Source: Hyaloperonospora brassicae
Taxonomy: Eukaryota > Oomycota > Peronosporomycetes > Peronosporales > Peronosporaceae
Length of the DNA: 64,000 nt
NCBI GenBank assembly: GCA_947650285.1
Contig: CANTFL010000529.1
Coordinates: 62,001-126,000 of the forward strand
Reading direction: 5' to 3'
Below the pieces are notes generated by a model. The model saw only the letters and a program-made list of their open reading frames with translations. It did not search any database and was not told the origin of the DNA. How positions within the stretch are numbered: the stretch's first letter is position 1; each line of letters starts with the position of its first letter. Positions 22,180 to 34,194 of the stretch are shown here, piece by piece. A program made the translations under genes and the position numbers.

Positions 22180-25015
22180 GCAGTTCTGCTGTGCCATCCA
22201 GTGGAACGCGCAAGTGGATTAGCCTGACGAGCGGACGAGAGAGTGCAGGCGGCTTTGCGGGAGGGGAGAGAGAGAGAGAGAGGAGGAAACAGGAGGATGT
22301 TGGGCTGTGTCTTGCGGATCATGTCATTTTCGCAGTAGATTGCGCTAGTGAAGTGGTTTGTTGCAGTTTACATCAAGATTGGAAATACAGCTTCTGATAC
22401 TCGAATAGATCGTTCCTTTATGGTCGTCAAGGGGTTGGGCGCTATCCGCACACGCTGGTATGCGTCTCTGTGCCTCCGTTCGATAGGCACGACTACTCGA
22501 TCGATATTGTCATTTCGAGACTGGGAAGGGGAAAGTTGTCGGTGTACGTCTGGGGATCCGCAATATTGACGTCCGAGCATTATTACGTGCGATGGGTATC
22601 TGTTGCTGATCGTTTGCGAGACGTCGGATACGGTCAGTCCTTCGCAGGGCCAATCTGCTTTACCTTTTGTTACGAACGGAAAGATCTGCCCCACTTACGC
22701 GTAGATGGGACTTTGCCATACGTCTATCGACCTTTTGCGAGCTCGGAGCGAAGCCCGTAACCAGCGCTCACTTCGTGCGACATATTGTACCAAAAGTTGT
22801 CATGACGAGGTGGCCGTGGTCAGATGAACGTGTTCGCCATGCGGAACATACCTCCCTTCCTTTTCAGTATTGCAGCTGATGGGTCACGCATGACACGAAT
22901 GGCAGTTTATACTGTAGTAGCGCAGTGTGCAGGAATTACAAGCGCTGTAACGAGAGAGCATGAGAGAGCACTTTGGCATTGCGAAATCGCAAACGTGCCG
23001 ACAGTGCTTCATTTGGACGCTGGTTTCGAGCTCCGTCGACCTGCCTGTACAGGCCAAACTCGTGCACACTCGCGCGAAGCGACCTCAACTACGAGACTTT
23101 GTCGTCCTGTGATGCAAATCGTGTAGTACTAGTGTCGACGTCGATGCTCCTATGTTCCTCACTTCTAGCTCACTCTTTCGAGCTGTCCCGAGACCTTTCG
23201 AATACGATCCCGCTCGCAAGTTTGTATCGCCTTTTCGATCTACTGCGCTACTCGAAAACAGCGTTCCCAAATGCTTCCTTCGGATTACATCAGCCAATCG
23301 ACGGTGCGTATTTGTGACTACCGATGTAGGCATGGGCGGATAGCGAAATGTCGGTGTGAAAATATATTCGTTCCCTACCCAGTCAATCGACAATCCGCGA
23401 AACTACAAATGATGCAATCATTTCGATCTTCGATGTTTGCAGTTAGTTTGAGACAAACGATCGTCATAGCAAGGGTTCAGAAAGCTTGGGATCGAGCGAG
23501 ATATGCTGTCATCGATATTGCATGCTACCCGCCCCGCTCAATGTAGATTCGTCAAGGGAAAGCAAACCGTTGTATAAAAGAGATGTGACCTGCGCGCATG
23601 CGTGGCTTCTGTCATATGAGTTATGTATTCCAGAGAGATGTATTCTCAAACGGAACGACACGAAAGTTGCCAGATCACTAGCAACAACGCCTCGGCATCT
23701 CGATCAGCTAGCATAAGAAGGAGAGCTTGTACAGTATAGGATGGTATCGCGCACAGGAAAGCTATCCACATCGAATTCGAAGGATTGTCTGCCACAGGAT
23801 GCCATCGACGCAACCTCGAGTGTCTTTGCCGTTCACACAGCCATGTCGAGACCTGTTGTGACATCCTGACCGCGTTTGTATGATGCGAGTGCCTTCGCTC
23901 TCCCCACAAGCTTCTTCCGAGCTCGTAGAACCCTCCAGTCCAGAGCGCAGGAAGAAATTTCATGGTCACTGTTGTTGTTTTTCAAACCACCACAACAATG
24001 TCTCCGGCTCGTTCTGGCGGGTGAATCGCCGACGATCGCTCTGTCACAATCGCAACTTCAGCATTCTACACCGACCAGCCAACATTCTACGTTGCGTCAA
24101 CAGGCTTCGAGACCGCTGTCCCAGTTATATGCGGTCTGACGCCCCGCGAACATGCAAAAATTGACCTTTGGTCGCGCACCCGTCCTCCACGTTGCTCTCC
24201 TTGGCTTTTTCTAGCTGTACGTATGCAGCTCATCTTATCTCGTGTACCAGCGCATACAGGCAAACCATCGGAGTATCTCTCTGACGAAGCTACTGTTTGT
24301 CGCAGCACTTTCGTTCTTACTCTCGGGTTCACTCTGCATATTCTGCAGACCCGCACAAGTTTCTCTCGTGTGCAGCAAGACAATGAAAACGATTTGTCTG
24401 GACATTGTTTTACTGCGGTTAGTAGCTTTTCCATAGCGTGACGTGATGGCCACAACGATCTCGCTCTTGTGGGGTCAAGATCGTTTCTGCAGTTGACTTT
24501 CGTTTGACCGAAGCCGTTCTGATTGCTTGGTACGCGACAACGAGTCAGCCGTCGAAACAGATGATCGGACGAAAGTGATGAGTTCAGTCGCCAGTAAGAA
24601 CGTGGCGTGAACGTTTGCAGAGAAGCCACTCCAATCTATAGGACTAAGCTCGTTTTCCAGCAAACGTCCGTTCGACTTGGACTTTGTTGATCAAAACGTT
24701 CGATCGCCGCTATCGGTCGTCCGTTTCTTCGAGCAACTCGTACGCACGAGAGCTTTTCTACCCGCGACATTCGCTGTCGTGTTCTAAATCTGATGGCGTT
24801 ACCAAACAGACTCCACCAAAGCCACAGAAAAGTCCATCGTATGCCAAAACGAGCAGTCAGTCGGTTTTGGTCACGCTCTGTCGTACAACATCGAGCAATT
24901 GGGCACGATTGGGTGTCCCTATGTGCTAAACATTCGGACAAAAGACTAAATGCGTGACTTATTCACCTAATTTGTACAACTCGTACGAAAACGGCCAAGA
25001 AGAGGCATAGCACTT
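22180..25015. other. 2.8 kb intergenic region, unassigned
   Basis: Open frames up to ~180 codons occur (for example minus 24629-24087) but show no domain, no splice-supported continuation and no matching codon bias. Probably non-coding or very decayed repeats. Confidence 0.4.
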
Positions 25016-26377
25016 ATGCTGCCCACGCGTCACGGCCGTCAGGGCCGCCCCGAGACGAGTTGGCTACTGCTACCGAAGCTTTACGTGTACTTAGGTGCGC
25101 TGGCCACGTTCGTCGCTGGGGCTCTCTTTGGGTCGGGCTACTACCACACAAGGGGCGGCGCCACGTCGCACGTGCTCGGCCGCTACGTGTCTCCCAAGTC
25201 CACGGTGCTGGTGACGGGCGGCTTGGGCTTTATCGGTAGCCACGTGGTCGACGATTTACTGGCCAATGACTTTGAGGTTGGTTTAAAACAGTGCTTGGCA
25301 GCTCATCTTTTCTCCTTCTTCTTCTTCTTCTTCTTCTTCGCCATCCATTGTGGATCGGCAGAACGTTCGTTTGTTGTTTTAAACACAAAAAGGGCACGAC
25401 ATTTAATCGTCGATTGTGGCATTGATCAGGTGATTGTGTACGACGACATGAGCAATGGCAAGAACTTCAACCGCGATGTCGCATCTGTGCTGCTGAAAGA
25501 CATTACCGTCGTCGACGACTTTTCGTTCATCGTTCACAAGGTGCGGAGAACGCCACGAGTGCTTTCGAGTGCTTGACTATGGTCAGGTCAGGTTTTGCAG
25601 TATTGATGTGTTCTCACGCTTTCGTACTGTCTCGTTGCTTAGGTCGACTATGTGGTGCATTTAGCTGCTGCGATTTCTGTCGAAGAAAGCACTCGTCTTC
25701 CCGAGAAGTACGAGCGGATCAATGTCGAAGGGTCGCGCAAGGTGCTCGACTGGGCCACCAAAAACGGCGTCAAGCGCGTCGTAGCTGCGTCTTCTGCTGC
25801 TACGTATGGCGTTCCACTTCCAGAGAATATGCCGTTGAGTGAAGAGACAGCTACTGGTGGTATCTGTGCGTACGCGACCACGAAATTCCGCATGGAAAAG
25901 CTGATGAAAGAGTTCAACGAGGATTACGGTCTCGCTTCGACAGCGCTACGGTTTTTCAATGTCTATGGACCACGGCAGGACCCCAACTCGTCGTACAGCG
26001 GCGTTGTTTCCTGGTTCATGGAGCAGGCCAAGGTCAATGGCACGTTGAAGGTGACTGGCGACGGGGACCAGTACCGCGACTTTGTGTACGTGAAAGACGT
26101 GGCACGTGCCGTTCGCACGGCAATGCTCTTGACAAGTGACGAATTCGACGTGTTTAATGTGTGCACGGGCGTCAAGTCCACGATCCAGTCAGTGGCAGAG
26201 CGCATTGTCGAGAAGTTTGGATCGTCTGCTGCCATTGAGCACGTGCCGTTTCGCTCGGGTGACGTGAAGGAGTCGGTCTGCTCTCCTGTCAAAGCAGCGA
26301 CCAAACTGGGGTTCACGGCATCCTACGACTTTTCCGAAGGCATCAGTGAAACGCGCGACTGGTTCTTGTCACTCTGA
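25016..26377 (+). CDS. Membrane-anchored NAD-dependent nucleotide-sugar epimerase/dehydratase
   Basis: Three exons: 25016-25276, 25430-25540, 25643-26377 (368 aa). Extended short-chain dehydrogenase/reductase fold. An N-terminal span (residues about 21-42) implies a type II membrane protein of ER or Golgi. The Rossmann motif VTGGLGFIGSH lies at 66-76, ending strand 2 at VIVYDDMSNGK; HLAA near 130, SSAATYG near 174-180 and the catalytic YATTK (Y201, K205) follow. FFNVYGPRQDP is the typical nucleotide-sugar binding region. These fit UDP-glucose/glucuronate epimerases and GDP-mannose-related enzymes; the exact sugar cannot be fixed from sequence. The first intron carries a CTT run (25313-25339). 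Intron 1 splits the Rossmann fold just before the second strand. Confidence 0.9.
25313..25339 (+). repeat. (CTT)n run in epimerase intron 1
   Basis: About nine CTT units form a pyrimidine-rich run inside the first intron of the epimerase gene. Confidence 0.95.
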
Positions 26378-28160
26378 GGTCAAGACGTGTCTGGCAAACC
26401 TGCATCGTGTGCATAGCGACGCATAGTTAGATCGCGCCGTTTGTCGTCGAATCGAATAGGAGGAGTTAGGACTGTAGGAGGGACACGGTCTGTGTAAACA
26501 ACGTGGTGACCATTTGCTCTCTTACGAGCTGTTTACGCTCCGTGGTCCGACAGTGGCGTGGACTGACTGTTTTTCTCTTGCGTCCACTTGTAAGAGCTGA
26601 TTGTGCGAGGATGTATCGTCGGACTAAAGCAGGACGGAAACGAAGCCGAGCCGTTGTGTGAGTGCTTGACGCTTTACACAGACGAAATGAAGCGAATCGG
26701 CCGTACCAGTGCTATTCGATCATCTGCTCCACTCTACGCTCATACAGCGACGAGACACTCCGATATGCGCTCGCATGACACAAAGCCGCCAAGTTACTTA
26801 TTGGCGCAACGGCTTCGATCGCGATCAGCACCGATCAGCACACCAGTGCCACGTTTCCATTGTCTATAGCTCTTTCCAGGTACAAAAGCCGACCCGAATC
26901 GAAACGACGATTGCATTGAGTCTCTCCGTGCTACAGAGCCTTCTCACGTAGCTGGTGCGAGAGATTTCCTACGTTCATACCGTCATGGAATGATTGGGAC
27001 CCACGTGAACAACCGGTCTGATCCGAACTTGTTGTGCACGTTGTTCGCCAGCGAGCACACCATACTTCATTCACACTGATACCTGGCTACAAGCAACAGC
27101 AGCGGTGGTAGTATGATGTGTCCTTACTAAGCAGGTCTGGCACGGAGGAGATACCGTAGATCGTCCTGCATGAGTTCAGCACATAGACGTCGACCAAGCA
27201 GCGTACTGTATCGCTAAACTTGTCACCAAGCTCCTTAAGCGGACTCCGAACCAGCAGCTCCGTCGATGATGACCATCGAAGTAGCAAGTGATCGCCTCGA
27301 CGTTCACGATGCTGGGAACGACGTGACAGAGAATCGGTTGATGTCACTACTGCCCGTCAGAAAGCTCTTACATGAAGGACCGACTGTTTAGAGACAAGAC
27401 ACACCCGTTTTTTCCTCGAGACATACGTCCACTCGAGTCCGGCGTGTCCCAGCCTCCCTCCCTCTGGTTCGCGTCCGTCAACATGCATCGTCTTCAGCTG
27501 CTAAGGAGGCACAACTGGCTGTACGAGCTCAGGCCAACCAATCGTGCCCTATCGGCGCAGGAGCACTTGCTCCAAATCAGCGGCGCGTGCGTCTATCGCG
27601 TACCCACAGCGACTAATTGTAACCGCATCTGCAGGCGACTGAGACGCGACCGACCGCGAGTATACCCTTGTAACAAACGATCTACGTGGGCGTATCTGGC
27701 CCAACGACATCGCAGCAAGAGGCTGGTGCGAACTCCTAGCGCTTCACGGTCTCTCGTTCCTTGTGGCTGTGCCAGCCCTGCGCGCTGTCCCACCTAAACC
27801 AACTCAGGCGCTTTTACGCTCTCTCTCTATGTGCACATATCGACGAGTCGCGATTACGTAGCTGGCCCGTCTGCGCCATCAACTGTCGACGCACTTCCCC
27901 CGTGTCTGACTTCTGTCGGTCGCCTCATTCGTCGTCGATCCAGCAGACCCCTCACAAGTCATGACCGTCGATCCGCTTCCCCTCCCCCCCCCCCAACAAA
28001 CAACTACAGGACATGTGCCCCCACCTGTGTATACACACATAAATGTACGGTTGTCCACACCCACTTACATATCCATGTAGATATGTGTATACGCGTGTCA
28101 CCCCACCCCACCCCACCTACTCGACGACGATCGACGAACGAGTCGTCAACCACTTTGTCC
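26378..28160. other. 1.8 kb intergenic region, unassigned
   Basis: No gene supported. A 141-codon plus-strand frame at 27372-27797 is arginine-rich and lacks a domain or splice context. The right part leads into the GPCR-PIPK promoter and contains C-rich and TATA-like simple sequence near 27990-28110. Confidence 0.4.
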
Positions 28161-28161
28161 C

Positions 28162-28178
28162 ATTCATTTGGCTTTCAG
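28162..28178 (+). promoter_or_regulatory. Possible initiator upstream of GPCR-PIPK
   Basis: A TTCATTTGGCTTTC-like stretch resembles the CATTYYNC core of oomycete initiators. It is about 160 bp upstream of the start codon. Weak match. Confidence 0.25.
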
Positions 28179-28238
28179 CTGTTCGCTTCACTTGCGCTTT
28201 TCGTCGTCGCGTCGCGCATTGCAATTCAACTCGACAGG

Positions 28239-28302
28239 CAGTCAGTCAGTCAGTCAGTCAGTCAGTCAGTCAGTCGGTCGGTCGGTCGGTCGGTCGGTCG
28301 GT
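28239..28302 (+). repeat. (CAGT)n switching to (CGGT)n in 5' leader of GPCR-PIPK
   Basis: Roughly nine AGTC units pass abruptly into about seven GGTC units, ending 26 bp before the start codon at 28329. The run therefore probably lies in the transcribed leader. Confidence 0.95.
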
Positions 28303-28328
28303 CCCCGTCGACGCCTCCGACGTCCGCA

Positions 28329-30767
28329 ATGGACAGCGCGCGGCACTACGTGCGCCCCGACTCGCTGTTCACGCAGACGGGGGCCTTCGTCTCGCTCGTG
28401 AGCTGCTCGATCGTCGTGCTGTCGTTCCTCTGGAAGCGCAAGTGCCGGCACCCGAACCCCATTATCTACTGGAAGTCGGTCGTCGACCTGCTCTACGCGC
28501 TGCGGTTCCAGTACCGCTGGGACGCGTACATGACGACGCTCGTGAGCTGCCGCGTGCTCGCGACGCTCACGCAGTTCTGCACCTTTTCGTCCGAGTGCTG
28601 GTTCCTCAGCATGTCGTTCAACTTGTACCAGTGCGCGACGAACCCGTTCACGAACCTCAGGCAGAACCTGCAGTGGTACCACGCCTTCTCCTGGGGCGTG
28701 GGCGCGCTCTTTGCCGTGCTGCTGTGGCTCTCGCGCGCGGCGTTCGACCCGGAAGTCCATCCGTCCTGCTTTGTCGACGAGACCGACCCAGACGAACTCG
28801 CCGTGTACTACGTCGTGGTCATCCTCGCCGTGCTCTGTGCCGTCATGTTTGCGGTCCTCGAGACGCAGACGCACCCGTTCAAAGGCATGACCGAGGCACT
28901 AAAAGCCAAGAAAGACGTGATCCGCAGCGCGCGGATCTTCACCGTAGCGTACATTATCTACCAACTATTCCTCATTTCGTTCTGGATCGCCGACGTGCTG
29001 TTCCTTCGGAATCGCCCTGTCGCGCTCCAGCGCGTGCGCGACGCCTCCTCGTTCCTGCAGGCAGCCAAGGGGTTGATTGACCTGGTCATTTGGGTGGCGA
29101 TCAATGGCCCGCCACAAGTCGACTGCCGCGCTGGTCGTTTGAGCACAACCTTTGACACGGATCGATACAGCGACGTCAACATTGACCTTCAGCCACAGCT
29201 GAACGTCGCGCTGCGGAAAGAAGTGCTGCACTTTACCACGAGAGGAATCGTGGCCGCGTCGTCCAATACCCCAATGGTCACGAACGGTCGACGGGTGGTG
29301 CACCTTCGCTTGCATGAGCTGGGCATGACCGTGTGCTTTGATGACTACAGCCCGACTTCTTTTCGCGACATTCGACAGGGGTTTGGCATCAACGAGATAT
29401 TGTTTCGCAAAGCGTTCCTGGCAACTTGTCACGAGCGGCTGGAGTCTGGCGGGTCCAGTGGTGCCTTTATGTTTTACACCGCCGACTACTCTTTCTTGGT
29501 GAAGTCCGTGACAACGAGCGAGCGTAACGTGTTGTTGAAGATGCTGCCAGCGTACATTCGTCACATGAAGCAGAATTCAGACTCGCACTTGACCCGGTTC
29601 TACGGTTGTCACTCCATTGAGATGTATGGACAAGTCTTCAGTTTTGTGGTCATGGGAAACGTTATCGGTCGAGCAAGTATGCACCAGTTTTTCGACATCA
29701 AAGGGTCATGGGTTGATCGCAATGCCAAGGTGCGTGCAATTGTTGCATCTTTGCGTTTCATGATCGCGAGTACATGTTGTTGACCTGACAGGATCTGTCT
29801 TTTTGGTGAGTCGCAGCCGATTCCGCCAGGAAAAACTGTCATTTGTACGTACTGTAGTAACGCGTTTCAGTATGGTACGAACGAAAGCTGCGAGTACAGC
29901 ATTCGTGGTATTCATTTACCGCACATTGTGTTGAAAGACAACGACTTTCATCGGAAAATGCGAGTGGAAGCAAAGACCGGTAGGTACTGGTGCGATGTCA
30001 TGGATGCATGGTGCGTCTAGCGGATGACTGAGACACATTTGGTTTCTTGTGTGTTTGCAGCTGAGGCACTTGCTCGTCAACTCGAAAGTGACAGCAACTT
30101 TTTGAAAGATGAAGGCATCATGGACTACAGCCTAATGCTAAGTGTGCACAACACAAAGTACGTGGTCGAACACTCGGAAATTGGTACTAGGGTACAGTCT
30201 CCGACAAAGCGCAAGGTGAGCTACCCAGTATGCCATCCTGATAGCGATTCCTTTTTGAAGATTGCTACGGATGATGCGGATCCGGTCGGCAATGCCGGCG
30301 TTGAGAATTTAGACGAGGTTGAATGTGGGAACCGTAGAAACTTCAACAGGAGTTGCCGCTATTCAGTCGTAAACAAAGCCGACGACATCGGCGTCACGGT
30401 TCATGACGATACGCCCCTCCTGTATGCAGACAACTCTGGCCGCCGTTACGACGTGGTTTCGTACGGTTTGGCTGGAACAAACTCTGCTTCAGCTGACGGC
30501 TCTAAATGGGTCGGTACGAGGACTCTTGAGAACCACGAGTACCATGCGACTGTCGTTGTTGGCCCGGATTGTTACACACTAGGAGTGGTCGACATATTGC
30601 AAACTTGGACATGGAGCAAGCGGTTGGAGCGTCTGTGGAAAACGCTTGTACTACGTCGCGACCGCATGGGAATATCTGCGGCGCCTCCCAAACTTTACGC
30701 CGAGCGATTTCAGCGGAAAATGCGCGACATCTTGATGGTATCATCGTCATCGGTGGGTTTTGACTAG
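28329..30767 (+). CDS. GPCR-phosphatidylinositol phosphate kinase fusion (GPCR-PIPK)
   Basis: Three exons: 28329-29729, 29817-29979, 30061-30767 (756 aa). Residues 1-300 contain about seven hydrophobic spans, from LVSCSIVVLSFLW to GLIDLVIWVAI, arranged like the receptor part of Dictyostelium RpkA and oomycete GPCR-PIPKs. Residues about 320-756 form a PIP kinase: a glycine-rich SGGSSGAFMFY loop followed by the ATP-binding Lys in FLVKSV; FDIKGSW; LKDNDF; the catalytic GIMDYSLML; and near the end VVDILQTWTWSKRLE and GISAAPP. Exon 2 inserts a cysteine-containing segment (CTYCSNAFQYGTNESC, near residues 477-492) between FDIKGSW and LKDND. Inference: ligand sensing coupled directly to PI(4,5)P2 production at a membrane. 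The exon 2 start uses the acceptor before CCGATTCC; the upstream acceptor near 29791 would hit a stop. Confidence 0.92.
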
Positions 30768-31988
30768 CTATAGCAGCGCAGGATCTCGATAGATAGACTG
30801 CATATGTATGTATTGTAGAACGAAAATGGGAATAATAAGAAACGTTGCTTGGCCGACATTCGCTCGTGCGTGCAGTTGCGTCACATTGAGCAGGTGGGAC
30901 TTGTGTGGCCCCTAGCAATGTCGACAAATCTAGACCCCGTCTGACTACTCTCGCTAGCTTTTCTGAGTGTGGGAAGCTAAGACAAAATATAAGAGAAGCC
31001 ATGTCGGCAGATATCATTCGGATCAGAGGAGGCATCAACAAGGAATTTGGCAACGGTAACTAGCAAAAGCTTCTTACGAATAGCGCTGTGACATGATCGC
31101 GCACAAATGTTGCATCAACTTGCATCCGTTGCTTCTACCGTGACTATAGGTCTCGAGCGGTCTCGAGCGATATAGGTCCCAGCTACAACATGACACTATT
31201 CTGCGATGTGTCGAAGTTGGGTAGTCCAAGTTTGTTAGACACCGCTATTGTTCAGAGCCATCATCACTGACTGGGCTCGTAGAGACAACACTAGATATAT
31301 TTTACAGTTCGATCGGCACTGACCGATAGTTGTGTGACCTGACGTCAGGAACATGGACGAAACAAGTGGACTCACTCTTCCATTGTGGACATCCCTTGTT
31401 CGTACCTTCTCTACTTGCACATGCTATCGTGTCCAGGTATAGTTGTGCGCTCGTGGCACACATACGTGTCCTATAGATGATAACACGTATCTGGGTGTGG
31501 TCACGTAAACTATAACCTTTCAGCTATCCTTAGTTAGATATACCTTCATGTGAGTGCTCGCCTCGCGACTCTGACGTCTCAAACACGTAGATAATACGAG
31601 CATCCAGCTTTGTTTACCCAACTGATCGCTATTATGTACTGAGTAAGTACCCCGCAAGCCACTTTCCCTGTCGTCTATGCCATGTCAATCACACCGTCTT
31701 GCTAAGCATTTGCGAACAGCACGATCCTTACGAGTCATTGCGTGCAAAGTGTAAAAATCGCGTTCCCGAGTATCCGACACCTCTACGTCGGTGGGCTTCG
31801 ATCCCATTCAGGTAGCTTTACGCACCAGCAAAATATAGTCAATAAACAAATATCCGATCTCAGTGTTAGATATCGCCTTTGTGTGATCATCGTATGAAAC
31901 GGGGCATTCCTCGCTTGTACTGAAACAGTACAAGATACCTATAATTACAGAGTGTAGTCAGGTGGTGCCTCGGATGTAACGGGGTGAG
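30768..31988. other. 1.2 kb intergenic region left of the chromovirus
   Basis: No gene found; minus-strand frames (for example 31053-30502) lack domains. The sequence becomes AT-richer towards the retrotransposon. Its last bases (31975-31988) read TGTAACGGGGTGAG, repeating the LTR's own first ten bases. Confidence 0.4.
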
Positions 31989-32431
31989 TGTAACGGGGTA
32001 GCACGTTACGTGATATTGTCATTAAGGCTAAAATGACAATAAAGAATATTACGATGAATATTCTTTCAACAATATCACAGAGAATGATGATATTGTTGAA
32101 GATGATCGAAGGGTCTACTCATTGGTTGATATCGCGATGATATCAACCCACCAATCGCTGCTAGACGCGCGCAATGGGTGGTGAGTAGACGTCACCATAC
32201 ATTTAGTTACATTAGTATAATTAAGTCAGGACAAACAGAGATACAAGAGTTATAGGACTTAATTATATTAATAACAATTTTACTTTCTCTACGACTAGAG
32301 TCTTTCACCTTAGTCGTTCTACCTTCCTCTGTGTAGTTCTACACCTAGTTGAGCACTGACTATCACTACAGTCAAAGGATAGTAAAATCCGTACTGGTTG
32401 ACCGGTACGTAGTTGTCGGTGCCCCGTTACA
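31989..32431 (+). repeat. 5' LTR of chromovirus
   Basis: Begins TGTAACGGGG and ends CCCCGTTACA, perfect 10-bp terminal inverted repeats. The internal arm pairs ACCACCCATTGC with GCAATGGGTGGT near 32145-32180. Identity with the 3' copy actually extends a little beyond both ends (31981-32444). Confidence 0.9.
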
Positions 32432-32433
32432 CC

Positions 32434-32449
32434 TGGTAGCACTTTGTAG
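32434..32449 (+). other. Primer-binding site-like sequence
   Basis: TGGTAGCACTTTGTAG starts two bases after the LTR, the usual position, and begins TGG as expected for pairing with a tRNA CCA end. Which tRNA cannot be decided here. The first part also recurs after the 3' LTR. Confidence 0.4.
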
Positions 32450-32474
32450 TCCGTCCAAGGACCACACTCCCAAC

Positions 32475-33584
32475 ATGAACATGTTGGACGAAGTCGAAGG
32501 CTTCCGATTTCACGGAACCCGTGAAAGCTACTCCCATTTGAGCGATATCGAATGGAGTGCAATCGAACGAATGAGTTCGACCCTTGGCGAAGAGACTATC
32601 TGGGCCATGCTATCCACAAGGGATAGAGACCAGCAGCATTCCATTCTTAGCAAGTTCTTGCAACGAGAACTTAGTGAGTCTCGAGCGCATGTGACCTTGT
32701 TATAACAACAAGATCACTAGCGGAACGAAGAACTGAGGCAGTCTCAGTCCGCGCAGTCGACACGGGAGCGTCGACCGGGGTCTCTAAAGCCAGAGATCTC
32801 CAAGTATCAGGGAGTCGAGGACGACTCCCTGATGAGATGGTTCGTCGAAGTCGACGATGCCATCGAGACCCGTCGCATGGACGATGAGCGAATGCAATCT
32901 GCATTCGATCAGTCGAACTTGGCAGGGGACGCCAGGAATTGGTCTCTGAATCTCAAGTTACACGACCCGAACGTGTTCGAGTCGTTAGACGTCTTGCCCT
33001 GCTCAGCGAGACGTTTGAGCCGCCAAGAGCAGAGTTCAGGACACTATCTGAACTCCTTGGAATCAAACAGGGTAAGCGTAAGGTTCACGCTTACGCTCAG
33101 CACGTACGCTACCTTGCAAGCTGCATGGTAGTGAACCCAGTGAGTGAACTTGTGTTGATCACGATATTCAATCAAGGGCTGTCCGATGGTCCCGTCAGGG
33201 ACCACCTGTTTCGCGGAGAGCTAAAGACGCTCTCTAAAGCAATCTTCGCTGCAGAGCAGGAAGACTATATTGTGAGACAGGCTCAAACTACGCTGACCCC
33301 TTTTCGTCCGCATAGACGATCAGCGGTCGGAGGTCCAGAGCCAATGGACCTCTGGAATGTCGAGGGCGAGAAACCACGCCCTGCGAACGACAAGCAATCG
33401 ATGAGATGCCATCGCTGTCATAAACTGGGACACTACGCATATGAATGCAGTATCCCCCGCTCAGCACCGCGAGGTGCTGAGCGCAGTATTCACCCGCCAG
33501 TAAGAAGAACTGGAGGGCGAGGGTCCGATTCTGTTGCGAAGCCGCAACAGCGAGACCAACCATCAAAATATGGTCGGGGTCAGT
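32475..33584 (+). pseudogene. Chromovirus gag, broken
   Basis: Reads as a gag protein starting MNMLDEVEGFRFHG, with a capsid-like region (KYQGVEDDSLMRWFVEV and onward, FDQSNLAGDARNW) and a CCHC zinc knuckle (CHRCHKLGHYAYEC at about 33409-33450) followed by a basic tail. Two in-frame stops occur near 32703 and 32718, and the frame shifts near 32990 between the DAR-NW part and the ETFEPPRAEF part. Role in intact relatives: forms the particle and binds element RNA. Confidence 0.88.
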
Positions 33585-33636
33585 AGGGGCGGAGCGCCCT
33601 ACTGATCCAGCAACATCAAGAGAATTTGTAAATATC

Positions 33637-34122
33637 TTGACGAAGGTTGCTACCGACACGCAGTCCCTGTGTGTCTCTGCACTTGGTGATGAGGTGTCTC
33701 TCATCACCTTGATATGGGAAGTGACAAAGGACTTGTCACTTCGCGCCCTAGTTGACTGTGGGACGTCGAACACTTTTGTTCGTCGCCAGTCGCTAGAGGC
33801 TGGAAGAATCAACTTCGTGGAGCGGGAGATCCTTCCAACGATAATGACGGTGCGCCTAGCGACAGGCGCATCGATCACTGTGAAGAAACTTGTAGTCGTA
33901 ATCCACTACACGTTAAAAGATGAACAGTACGATGATGATTTCATTGTACTCGACCTGGATGACAAGTTTGATATCATCCTATGGCTACCTTGGCTCAGGA
34001 GATACGAGCCAAGGGTGAGCTGGCAGCATCGATTAGTTACGATACCTGCTACTTGTTCCTCAGATGACGATCTGAAGAATGTCTTGGAACGCCCACATTT
34101 ACGTGGGTGTACTACGAGATAG
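33637..34122 (+). pseudogene. Chromovirus aspartic protease region of pol
   Basis: LVDCGTSNTFV carries the retropepsin-type active-site motif, here DCG in place of the usual DTG/DSG, followed by a second ILWLPWL-like hydrophobic turn. The frame ends at a stop at 34120-34122 well before RT, so pol is interrupted here. In intact relatives this domain cuts the Gag-Pol polyprotein. Confidence 0.8.
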
Positions 34123-34194
34123 TGAGATGGCCTCACTCGTGGTACGGTCGTTAGCACGACTGTACACGAACACAATGTAATTGATCACTACATT

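Noticed and set aside
21132..22322. 396-codon minus-strand open frame
   Set aside because: Complete antisense shadow of the well-supported H+-pyrophosphatase gene.
28043..29080. 345-codon plus-strand open frame
   Set aside because: Arginine/alanine-rich alternate frame of the GPCR-PIPK first exon; GC bias keeps it open.
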